Source: Cyrtodaria siliqua
Lineage: Eukaryota; Mollusca; Bivalvia; Adapedonta; Hiatellidae
Assembly (NCBI GenBank): GCA_037043455.1
Contig: JAWPHD010005593.1
Span: 1-64,000 of the forward strand
DNA: 64,000 nucleotides
Direction: 5' to 3'
Shown: positions 46,148-57,064 of the stretch, one piece after another
Layout of the letters: each line of letters starts with the position of its first letter
How positions within the stretch are numbered: the stretch's first letter is position 1
Notes under the pieces: generated by a model
Seen by the model: only the letters and a program-made list of their open reading frames with translations
Databases searched by the model: none
Told to the model about the DNA's origin: nothing
Translations under genes and position numbers: made by a program

Positions 46148-46315
46148 AATAATAAATAGGTACCTGTGTTTTATCGGTGAATAAAATACAGTTAAGAGTT
46201 CGGATGCGTAGTAATTAAATAACGAGTGCGTTTGCACGAGTGACTTAATTACTCGCATCCAAATGACTAACTGTATTTTATTCACCGATAAAATACAGGT
46301 AAGTATTTATTATTT
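46148..46315. repeat. Foldback palindrome (~80-bp arms)
   Basis: 'aataataaataggtacctgt' through 'ttatcggtgaataaaataca' and 'ggatgcg..gtaattaa' pair with the mirrored right arm ('ttattcaccgataaaataca' and on to 'gtatttattatt'). The loop is 'gtgcgtttgcac'. This is MITE-like. Confidence 0.9.
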
Positions 46316-47344
46316 CGATTCTAACACAACAATAACCCCATTGTTTACACTTTTATTGGGGTACTATAAATTATCTCGGAGGTCAAGGTAATCAGGCTGC
46401 TATGTTTACAGGCTGTTTCACTGGGCGCCCCCGTATGCACTCTTAGTCAAGTGACAAACTAGTTTGCGCTATATGACGTCAAACGTTCTCAGCTTGTTCA
46501 AGATGCTTAATAATGTTATATGTACTGATGCATATGATGGGTTTATATCGGGGGTGTGCACGGTTTGGGAGCATGGCAAGTATTTTGTAAAATTTCATTA
46601 AAATTACTGTTGAGTTTGTCTTCGTGACATATATTTACCAAGTGGCGTCATGTAACGTGGCGCTTCCAACGGATGAAATATACGCAGGGAATTAATGGAA
46701 GAGCTGTATTTTATCATAGAATAACATGCAGCTGTCTCTCTTCTTTGTGTATATGAAAGACTGCGGAGGTAGTGTTAGAATTAATATTAATATAAAGTTT
46801 GCTATTCAATAAATAATTAAATAATGTTTAGACAGCAACATTTGTTTTCTCTCCAGGCAGACCAGAATTGTTACATGGCAAACTTTTAACTAAATGAAAC
46901 AATTAAGAACATTTCTAAATATCAACGTTTCAATGCCTTCATTCATTGAAATTCATCTACTTGTGATGTTGCAAACTTCATCATGCTCATAATGCGCACT
47001 GTCATCAGATATGCAAAGATGTCGACAGCTCCAGACAAAAATTGTAAGTATAACATTCTAATGGGCAATAACTCTAATTTGAATGAAGAGTTATGGTTCT
47101 TACACTTCCCACTCATTGCCCTCTATTATTGCGTGAAGTTTCATTCCAGTCCCATTAGTAGTTCCAAATTATGCTATGGGCAATAAAAGAGAGACAGAGG
47201 GACTGGTGAAAGGACTGGCGGACAAAGTGTTGAAAATATGATCCACCGAATTTTCTAGGGATTTTGAACATGATGTATGTGTGATCTGTAATCAAAATAG
47301 GTTTTGGTTTAAAATAATTTCTAGTTACATGAGTATCAACTTAC
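46316..47344. other. No gene recognised
   Basis: Unassigned sequence, then one degenerate monomer of the 18.7-kb family at about 47050-47190 ('ggcaataactctaatttgaa'). Confidence 0.45.
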
Positions 47345-47470
47345 ATGTCATCTCAAAAATCCATATGTATACCACTGCCATTTCATTGAAGGCTGGAAAA
47401 GATGCTGATGCCCAAGTCTGGGCACCGACACTGCAACACACCTTATAAACAAACTGTCCGCAGTGGTATA
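47345..47470 (-). other. Possible exon, duplicated at 53900-54031
   Basis: Minus strand: acceptor ttttcag, 126 bp, donor ACAT|GTAAGT. One frame is open throughout (YHCGQFVYKVCCSVGAQ, SFPAFNEMAVVYIWIFEMT). Its phase lets it join the alternative frame of 45797-45841 (YSCSQGLRG). The copy at 53900 keeps both splice sites but differs by two 1-bp and one 5-bp indel. Comparing the two suggests an older end WIFEDDMYW. It could equally be a non-coding RNA exon. No known domain was recognised. Confidence 0.3.
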
Positions 47471-47774
47471 CTGAAAATATCAGTTAAAAAGCAATAACTT
47501 CCAGCAAACTGATTTGTAATAGTTGTTTATAGTATTTCTGTAAAAACACACGTATACATTTCATGCATTTGGTTTGAAATTAAAACTCAACAGCATGTTA
47601 TTTCTGAATGCAAACCTTCATGGGTTAATTTTATATCATTTGTTAAAACTCTATCATAAACAAGAGCACCACTTTCGTTGTTGTAAACCTAGAACTTTGA
47701 TAATTATTAGCCACAATCAATTGTAAAAGACAAGGTTAAGTTTCGGGTTAAACTTTTTTCCAAAGGGGAATAAT

Positions 47775-48965
47775 TCAAACACGAGGGCCAAGATGGCCCT
47801 ATATCGATCACCTGAGTACTTGCCCATTATCAAACTTCTTCAAATCTCATGGTCATATACAATCTGTGCAAGATCGTTCAAGAAATGTGGCCTCTGTTGT
47901 GTTAAAAACATTGTTATAAAGACACTGACACAGTTTGGTAAAGATCAAATGCAAAATGAAGGTGGTAGAGTGTAACCCCTGGGGCATGGCCAAATGTGAC
48001 CCCAGGGCTATGTGTAATATATGAGAGCTGTGTGCCTTGTGGTTTCAGAGAAGGAGATTTTTTAAGTTTTTTCCTATACCAGTCTATGTAAGTCTATGTA
48101 AAATATGTGCCCCTAGGGTCACCATTTGAACAAACTTGGTGGAGGACCATAAGCTTATAGCAAATGCAAAATATTAAACCTCTGGCTCTTGCAGTTTAAG
48201 AGATTTTTTAAGTTTTTCCCTATACAAGTCTATGTAAAACTTTGACCCCCAGGGCGGGCCAAATGTGACCCAGGGTCACCATTTAAACAAACTTGGTAAA
48301 GGGCCATAATCTTATAGTAAATGCAAAATATTAAACTCTGGCTCTTGTAGTTTTAGAAGAAGAATTTTGATTTTTTTCCTATATAAGTCTATGTAAAACT
48401 GTGATCCCGGGGCTGGACCAAATTTGACACCAGTGTCACCATTTGAACAAACTTGGTAGAGGACCATTAGCTTATAGCAAATGCAAAATATTAAACACCT
48501 GGCTCAAGCAGTTTCAGAGAAGAAGATTTTTTAAGTTTTCCCTATAGACATGTGACCCCTGGAGCGGGGCCAAATGTGACCCCAGGGTCACCATTTGAAC
48601 AAACTTGGTAAAGGACCATAATCTTATAGTAATGCAAAATATTAAACCTCTGGCTCATTCAGTTTCAGAGAAGAAGATTTACTTTTATCTTATATAAGTT
48701 TATGTAAACCTGTGGCCCCGGAGTGGGGCCAAATTTGACCCCAGGGTCACCATTTGAACAAACTTAGTAGAGGACCATAAGCTGATGCTACATGTAATAC
48801 ATGAGAGCTCTGTGCCTTGTGGTTTTAGAGAAGAAGACTTTTTAAGGATGTTGCGATGACCTAATTTTAACAAATCTAATAAGCATTCATCCATGTGAAG
48901 TTTGGTCAAAATTGGCCCTCGCCTCGACCTCAGGTGATCTAAAAATCTACCACTCAGCTATTTCA
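47775..48965 (-). repeat. Tandem-repeat element, family B (reverse copy)
   Basis: Six to seven ~165-bp monomers are the reverse complement of 1690-2485. They are bounded by 'gagggccaagatggccctat' + 'atcgatcacctgag' at the left and 'cgacctcaggtgatctaaaa' at the right. This is the most complete copy and gives both element ends. Confidence 0.92.
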
Positions 48966-50954
48966 CCTGTTCTCTCATGTTAAATCGCTCAACGCCTATA
49001 TATACGGTACCACTGAATTATGTTGTGCGCTGCTTTTTTTTATTTTATAGAATTCCACATTATTTTTTTTTCATTCATTTTATTCTTTTCATTATTTATC
49101 AGTTTTACATTCTTCATCTTTATTCAGATCTGTTTTCTTTATATCAACATAAATAACTGTTAACAATGGTTTATGCCAATTAATTAATCATTATTTATGA
49201 TACATCAATTGCTTCTATGTGTATCGATTTGGCTGATTTAATCATCGAGATGGCCGCAGCCCATCAAGGTGTTTAAATCAACCAATGAGATGAGACCATA
49301 TTCTATTTGTTTTGTAGCATGTTCATTTCACCAGTCTGCCATACTCTAACTTCTGATAACTGGTAGTTAGAGTACACAAGTCATTCTGACGAGTTTTATT
49401 TTCAATTAAATGATTTACAACTGTGCACATACAAAAGAATATGTCAGCGACTCTGCTACAAGTCTTATTATTTTGTTAATTAACAAACTAGTAAGCAAAA
49501 TCTCCTCTCTAATCTACCTTTCGACATTTACAGATCAATATAAAAAAATTGTTTGTGACTCCCCATAAATTTACCGCGAAGATATTCGCTTGTTGCGGGC
49601 ATATTCGACACTTACATGTGGTCAAATATGTCCGCGGACAAATTGGCATGTTGCGGACACCTCTGTTAGCTTTAAATATAGTATTGTTGTAATATAATCA
49701 ACAATTAGAAGGCAAATACAATTTGATTTAAACAATTCAAATATTAATTAACAATGATTTGCAAAAATGAAAGTAATGTAGAAGAACTATTGGGATGCTT
49801 TTAGTCTTTAAAAAATCAAGATTACCTTGTGCCTCTTTAGCATATGAACACTTAAATAAAATATATTACTGGAGCCTCAAATCAATACTATGAAAATTAA
49901 ATTAAAATTCACCAAAACTAATAAACGTTTGAATGTGGTTTAAATGATACTTGACTGGCTTTTATCATGCCCAAATTTAAGTCTAACCAGATGTAATCAA
50001 TTTATAAATTGCTGGCAGTCAAAACAGAGCAGGAGAAGTCATTAACTAAGTATTACATGACCCACTTTTTTAGAGAACCATAAAATCTTTAATCCAATAT
50101 ATCCACAAAGGAAGTGGGACACTATATGGCTGTTTATTGGGGGTCATTAAATAATTAACACACCAGCAATCACATAATTGACACCTTACATATATCAAAC
50201 AGGATGTATCACAGTATAGGATCCTGTCTGATCAAACTGTGTAACAAACAAACAAACAGAGAGTATTTCTTATAGGTCTATTAATTACACTAAAACAAGT
50301 CAAATGCATAATTATTAACGTTATGTCTCTAATCCCATTTTTCAATATTTTCAGGTATATGTATGAACTGAGTGAATAAAATAACTGATTTGCATTTGAA
50401 GAAAATTTCAAGATAAAATTTATAATCATTATTTAAATTCAGAAATTTACTGTTTTTTGAACATATCAAAATTATGTAATCTTTAATACTGGTACTTTCC
50501 TCATACTTATATTAAACTTAATCAAGCATTACAATTAGCACATCCATTCATTTTATTATTCCAGTATTGTTCTGAAGTTAAAATCATCTTGTAATTAAAT
50601 AAAATGCAATAAAATATAGTGTTTTCAAATTTTCTTTAGTTGTAATTTTACTATTGCATGTGTTTAATATAATCAACAATTCTGTGAATTTATATTTCCC
50701 GTCAAAGTATGTTAAAGAGACATGGAAATCTTGAAGTATTTATCAATTATAATTAGCATCTCAGTTTATTAATCAAGTATCGTTTTTAACTTTAAACCTG
50801 CTTCATATATAAATTAAATAAAAATATAAAAAAATTGGAGTTTGAAAATCTCACAGGTTTTAACATAATCAACATTTAGTAATTTTTATAAATTTGCAAA
50901 TAGAATTTGTTTTCAATTGTTCAAATAATTATTTGAAATATGGATGTAGAAAAA
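48966..50954. other. AT-rich, no gene; half-palindrome at 49245-49470
   Basis: 49245-49325 ('catcgagatggccgcagccc', 'aaccaatgagatgagaccat') is a relative, in reverse, of the palindrome at 58768-58867, with flanking similarity to about 49470. The remainder is AT-rich with nothing recognised. Confidence 0.55.
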
Positions 50955-51175
50955 TTGAATTGAATTGAATTGGGATTTTAGTCGCACCAACAGCTAAGGT
51001 CATATGTCGACTTTCCAGCTTCCATTGGTGGAGGAAGACCCCAGATGCCCCTCCAACCAGGCGGTTGGTTACCTGGGTAGAACCACCGACGTTCCGCAAG
51101 CCATGAGAGCTGGCAGGGCCGTCACTCTGTTTTGGGGGACTGCGACCCACACCCTTGGGTGGGGGAATTTTAGCG
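50955..51175 (-). mobile_element. SINE, same family as 38695-38812 (longer copy)
   Basis: On the minus strand this runs from 'ctgccagctctcatggcttg' through 'ttcctccaccaatggaagct' to the tail 'tgttggtgcgactaaaatcc' and repeated AATTC. No tRNA boxes were recognised at its 5' end. Confidence 0.8.
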
Positions 51176-51599
51176 CGATTTTACAGGAAAGGTGGAATTA
51201 TTTTGAGGCCATAATTTTGATTATAATCATTGTTTTAAATAGCCTACATGTTTTATTTATATTAAATACAAAAAAACAACAAAAAAAACTTCATCAATAG
51301 GTATAACACTGCTGTTAGATTTGGAAAAAAATAAGGTACGACAATAAATTCGCCGTACATGGAAGAAACGGGACACAGCCTACAAATTTCATACTCAATA
51401 TTTTACGTACCAGAAGTTTTGTTTTTATTTATTTTTTTCGAGTGGGAAGTTTGGTCAAAATTAGCCAAGCGGTTTCTGAGGAGAAGTTGTTTGAAGAAAA
51501 GTTAACAACGACGGACGAAGAGTGATCCCAATATAGCCTTCGGCTCAGGTGATCTAATAAAAAGGTCAATGATGCTTAAATGAAAGTTTGTAAACATTT

Positions 51600-52620
51600 T
51601 AGTAACTAACAAGAAATGTCACAGTAAGTGACAAATGCCCCCGAAGTGACCTGTAAGTGTGACCTTGACCTTGGAGCAATATGAAACCAACAGATATATT
51701 TAAAATATTTAAAAAAAAAAAAATCAAACAAACAATAAAAATAAAATAAAATAAAATTTAAAAAATATTTAAAAAAAAAATAAAAATAAAAATAAATAGA
51801 AGAAAAAAAATAAATAAATAAATAAATATTTTTGTCGCGACACGACTTCTTGTGGTGAGCAATTGTGCGAAGTTATTTGAAAATCCGTTGATTATTGTCC
51901 GAGTTATGAAGCGGAGACGATTGTATAGACGAACAGATTTTGAACTTTGATCTCTAAGTGTGACCTTGAACTTGGAGCCAAGGACCTGGCTTTTGTGCGC
52001 GACACGTCGTCTTGTTGTGGTGAGCAATTGTGCGAAGTTATTTGAAAATCCATCCATTATTGTCAGAGTTATGAAGCGGACATGAGTGTACAGACGAACG
52101 GATTTTGACCTTTGATCTCTTAAGTGTGACCTTGACATTGGAGCCACGGACCTGGATTTTGTGCGCGACACGTCTTGTTGTGGTGAGCAATTGTGCGAAG
52201 TTATTTGAAAATCCATCCATTATTGTCAAGAGTTATGAAGCAGACACGAGTACAGACGAACGGATTTTGACCTTTGATCTCTAAGTGTGACCTTGATCTT
52301 GGAGCCACGGACCTGGATTTTGTGCGCGACACGTCTTTTTTTGGTGAGCAATTGTGCGAAGTTATTTGAAAATCCATCCATTATTGTTAGAGTTATGAAG
52401 CGGACACGAGTGTACAGACGCGGATTTTGACCTTTGATCTCTAAGTGTGACCTTGACCTTTGAGCCACGGACCTGGATTTTGTTCTCGACACATCGTCTT
52501 GTTGTGGTGAGCAATTGTGCGAAGTTATTTGAAAATCCATCCATTATTGTCAGAGTTATGAAGCGGACACGAGTGTACAGACAAACGGACAGACAGTGCG
52601 ATTACTATATATGCCACCCT
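51600..52620 (+). repeat. Tandem element, ~164-bp monomers (family G)
   Basis: The head is 'aaatgtcacagtaagtgaca' + 'aatgcccccgaag'. An A-rich tract (51705-51830) follows, then about 4.6 monomers with 'gtgagcaattgtgcgaagtt', 'atttgaaaatccatccatta', 'gagttatgaagcggacacga' and 'tctctaagtgtgaccttgac'. The open frames on the minus strand are repeat by-products. Confidence 0.92.
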
Positions 52621-53539
52621 TAAAAACATAAAAACAATCGAGTTTGCTGTTTGCTGAGATGACAAGTGCATAAAATTGTTTAAAAATCTTGATTTTTTTA
52701 AAAACTCACGGTGTCCCGTTAGTTTTTCTCTTAACTTGCATTTGTTCAATCATTAATATTAATTGTTAGAATTATAAAGTTCAAAGCAAATTGATTTTAC
52801 ATTTTACTAACTCTTTATAATATTGCACCAATAATATATTTGAAAATTCAGTAAAATAGTGAAGAAAATTGAAATCACAGTTTTTTTTTTAATTATATGC
52901 AAGCAGTTTTAAAGTCAAAATGACGCAGGATAACTAAATCGAGGAGCACATTTTAATATTTGAATAAAACTCAAGATTGCCATGTGTCCCTTTAAATATC
53001 AGATAAAAAAAACTCAGGAGTATCCATGGGAAATGTGAGTAAAATTGGCCAAGTGGTTTCTGAGAAAGAGCTGCTTAGGGACACCAATGCCCAAGCCGCT
53101 AGACAAAATTTGCCTATTAAGTTTCATGAGAGTGGGTGTTATTGTTTCGGAGTTATCGTCAAGAATGCATATTTCCATATAAGGTCATGGCGACCTGGAC
53201 CTTTGACCCCCCAAAAAATTAGGGTTCCTTCTCTTACTAAGGGCAATGTACAGTTCATGATTGTGAGTGTTATAGTTTCAGAGTTACTGTCCGGAATGAG
53301 CAATTGTTTACGAACAGGCAGACATATAAAAAGTAGACAATAATCAAATCAGTAATATTTTAAGTTTTAGTAAGACAAAGGTTGGACCTAAACCCCATTA
53401 TTTTTACAAGACTCTGTTAGTAAAATATCAGTAAAGACAAGATTGCTGGACAGACATAATGAGACATCATGCAATGCATAAGAACCAGCTAATGCATTAT
53501 ATACTTGCTCATTAGTCCATAATCTGAACCACACCGTAA
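52621..53539. other. No gene recognised
   Basis: AT-rich, then a degenerate tandem-type unit at about 53030-53340 ('ggccaagtggtttctgagaa', 'gagttatcgtc') related in style to neighbouring families. Confidence 0.45.
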
Positions 53540-53784
53540 TTGAATGTTGTTTAACGGCTCATCAACACAGTATAGTTATTTAGAGCTGCCCCAGACAGAG
53601 GAATCCGGGAACCTGCCCTACTCTTATTATCGAACAGATTCCTATGGTTCTTTAACATGCTCGAAGGATAGATCGGTTTACGTCCCCATCCGACGGACGA
53701 GGCTAAGGGAAAGTGTCTTGCCCAAGAACACACCGACGGAACTCAGTGGCACCACGGAGTATGGTGAACCCAGGGCCTCCGGTT
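53540..53784 (-). mobile_element. tRNA-SINE, truncated and internally deleted, with target duplication
   Basis: Same family as 9656-9972. It lacks the A-box head and about 25 bp internally. ACCACACCGTAA flanks it at 53528-53539 and 53785-53796. Confidence 0.9.
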
Positions 53785-53899
53785 ACCACACCGTAAGTAA
53801 AACAAGTTGAATTTGAGGTCAAAATGTTCTAGTTCTGAAACGTTCTAGTTCTGAAACCAAATAGAAAGGAGTGCTAGTTATTTGTGAGCATCTACTTAC

Positions 53900-54031
53900 C
53901 AGTACATGTCATCTTCAAAAATCCATATGTATATCATGGCCATTCATCACAGCCTGGAAAAGATGTTAATGCTCGAGTCTGGGCACCGACACTGTGACAA
54001 TTTGTATTAGCAAACTGCGCGCATGGGTATA
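53900..54031 (-). other. Paralogue of the possible exon at 47345-47470
   Basis: Minus strand: ttttcag acceptor, 132 bp, TACTG|GTAAGT donor. It shares SVGAQTRALTSFPG with the other copy but meets a stop after GCDEWP because of a 1-bp deletion. Similarity extends ~150 bp past the acceptor side, so a segment of about 350 bp was duplicated, not only the exon. Confidence 0.3.
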
Positions 54032-54189
54032 CTGAAAACAGCATTAAAAAAATGCAATTTAAAGCCAAACTAATTTGTCATAGTCGTTAATAGTATTGTT
54101 GTAAAACACAAATATACTTTATGTTATTTCTTGATGCAAGCCATTGTGGGTTAAAATTCAATTATTAAATTGTTATTATTAAACAAAAG

Positions 54190-55065
54190 GTCAATGATTT
54201 TCAAGCTATACTGATAGGTTTTGATAGCTATATCAGCATTTCTGTGAAGTTTTATAAAAATCTGTCAAGTAGTTTCAAAGTAGTAACAAAGATGGCCACT
54301 AGCGGCCATGTTTAATGTCGGTCGAATCAAAATAATCTTCGACAAGGATCAACATCATGTCAAGCTGATCAGTTTAGAAAAAGTCCCATATCAATATCAC
54401 TTATAGTTTTCAAGAAGTAGTCGCTAAAACCTTGTTTTTAAAAAAAAAAAATTTTAGCCAAGGGGCCGTGTTGAATTTCCGGCCGACCTAAATTTTGCTG
54501 GGATCAATTAGACATCAAGAGCAACATTCCTGTGAAGTTTCATGAAAATCCGTCGAGTAGTTTCAGAGGAGTAGTCGCTACAAGTTTCTACTATATAACT
54601 CTTATGTAAACAAACAAAGATGGCCACTGGTGGCCATGTTTAATGTCAAATCCAAATAAATTTTGACAAGGATCAACATCATGTCATGCTGATCATTTTA
54701 GAAAAAGTCCCATATCAATATTATTTACAGTTTTCAAGAAGTAGTCTCTATAAACTTGTTTTTAAAAATCTATTTTTAGACGTGGCAGCCCTCTTGAATT
54801 TCCGGCCAACCTGAAATTTTGGTAAGATCAACTAGACATCAAGAGCAACATTCCTGTGAATTTTCAGAGGAGTATTCGCTACAAATATTTGATATATAAA
54901 CTCTATGCAGACATGTTTAATGTCGAATCAAAATAATTTTCGACTCGTTTTAAAAACAGTTCCATATCAATATTATTTAAAGTTTTTAAGAAAAAGACGC
55001 TACAAAAAAATTTGACAGACGGACGACTCGGACGCCGCACCATGGCATAAGCTCTCCTGATCTTT
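54190..55065 (-). repeat. Tandem element, family C (reverse copy)
   Basis: Nearly three ~325-bp units are the reverse complement of 30865-32935 ('gtcccatatcaatatcactt', 'gaatttccggccgacctaaa'). The end 'acggacgactcggacgccgc' + 'accatggcataagctctcct' gives the GTCCGTC-type head missing from the forward copy. Confidence 0.92.
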
Positions 55066-57064
55066 GATCAGTACAGCTATTAACATATAAAGATGCAGTT
55101 TTATTCAATATATTTATTATAGTCTGCATGTCTATTTGTAGATCAGTTAAAAATTACTGGTTCTGCTTAGTTTTTAGTCTGTTTTGTACTGAAAATTACC
55201 TCTCACAATGGACCATGTCACACGATACATACAGCAATGAAAAGTGTTATTCTTTGAATGCCCGTCAGCCTGCAACCAAATTACTTTCTTGCAAAGTGTT
55301 TTACGGTTTTGCATTCTTATTTGAACCCTTAAGCATAGCTTTAAATCTTGTCCTTGCTGCTATAGTTTAATATGACCAAAAGTGCAAGTGACTGTCGGAA
55401 AAATGTGCTATCAATAATGTAAATCTAGATCCCTAAGGCTCATAAACATTGACTGCACATGTATGTGTGATTTTAGGGGTCAGCTACTACTAGCCAACCT
55501 ATACCTGGTTGTAATTTTTGGTTTTCAGACACTTCCCGCGATTGGAAATAATGTCCATTAAAATGGTACGAACAATTAGCGGGTCTCTCTTTTTTTAATT
55601 GTTTTCATCGCTTGCAGCTCACGCTAAAAAACATCGGCAAATTTACTATTGTTTTGCATAACAAATTGGCGGTAAATGCTCAGTGAACCCTTACCAATAT
55701 TACAGGGAAAAAATGAGAAACAGAACCAGATAGAAACTGTAAATAACTGGTGACGCGGTTTCATACAATCAATAAAGCGGTCTCGTGAAAAGTATGCTGT
55801 GCACCACAAAAACTCTGATTGGCAAAAATAAGCTACCAAGATATGCATCTTTTCAAAAGAAATAGCGTACCTGGAAAATTACGTCCGTATATGATATGGA
55901 GTGAATTAAAAGAAAATGAAGACTCTGAAATATCACGTAATTTACATGGATGCGCAGTCTATCTGGAGCACTGCAGAGCTAGAATCCCCTTTATAAAGTA
56001 GGTAGAGTATGTGGCACAACTCCATATGCAGGTTTCTGAAGACATCACGCAATGCCTGAATAAACAACTAATTTAAGCCTTATATACCACACATGCATAC
56101 ATAAAACTCACCAAAGAAAAGAATATCATGCCGATCTAGTCATGTTCCCTCTGACATGTTTAATGTTTTTCTCTCGAAATAGCTTGCTGTCATCTGTAAT
56201 CTGGTTCCATATTTCCAAGTTTATCAATTTTCTTTGGTGAGTTTATGGTATGGTATAATTCAGGGTTCAGTCAATTAAAATCCAGTTATTGTTATTTAAG
56301 CAGGTATTGGGTGATGTCACCAGAGTTTATATGCAGTGCTCCAGATAAGCTTTCAGCACAATGTATGCATGTTTTTGTTTTTTTTACGTATTTACATTTA
56401 CAAATTACAAACTTATGCGTATTTTTGTAAACATGTTTTATAAACAAGTTTTGTAAAAGGTATACTCTGTAAAAAAAGTTTTCGACCATGGCAGTGTTCG
56501 AACCCTTACAATGATCTCTGAACCTTGACATTCGACCATAACCCTTATTATCTCAGTTGATAATTCACAATAGACCAACAATCAACAATAATTATCGTTT
56601 ACAATGGAAGTTTGCGAAAAAATAATAATCTTTTTATTGGTTACTCGAATGTGTGTTCGCGATATTTTTTTAAAATCAAATCTTGTTTGGAATTTAATGT
56701 TTCTGGTACCAAATTAACCGGGTAGGGTAGACCTTGGTTACTAAAAAAAGATACTTAAATTCTGTCCACTAGTTTTATTTTTATATGACTATATACCCTG
56801 GTCCAAAACCTTTTTCACCGAGTATATATTCATTAGTCATTACCATAAAAAACATTGCATATTTCATCTCCCCCTTTAAAAAAAAAAAGACAGAAGCAAT
56901 GTTGAATGAATATATATTTAAGGGCATTATTGATTAATTTGTGTCAAATAGCTGACAAAAAAAGGCAATTTCTATTTTCTTGCAAGCATCTAACGAAACG
57001 TAAGTAAAATTCTGCACTTGACTGTCATTCAGTACCTCAAACTTCAATAAGCATCCACTGAGTT
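55066..57064. other. No gene; small inverted-repeat element at 56101-56246
   Basis: 'ataaaactcaccaaagaaaa' (56101-56120) pairs with 'ttttctttggtgagtttat' (to 56246), a ~146-bp MITE-like unit. 'atctggagcactg' recurs at 55960 and 60088, and inverted at 56335. No frame carries a recognisable domain. Confidence 0.45.

Noticed and set aside
46570..46700. Promoter-like CpG stretches near 26.77 and 46.6 kb
   Set aside because: A few TGACGTCA-type sites and CpGs only; no transcript start or exon can be tied to them.
51758..52749. Several minus-strand frames with repeated FSNNFAQLLTT units
   Set aside because: They arise from the ~164-bp family G monomers and shift frame from unit to unit.
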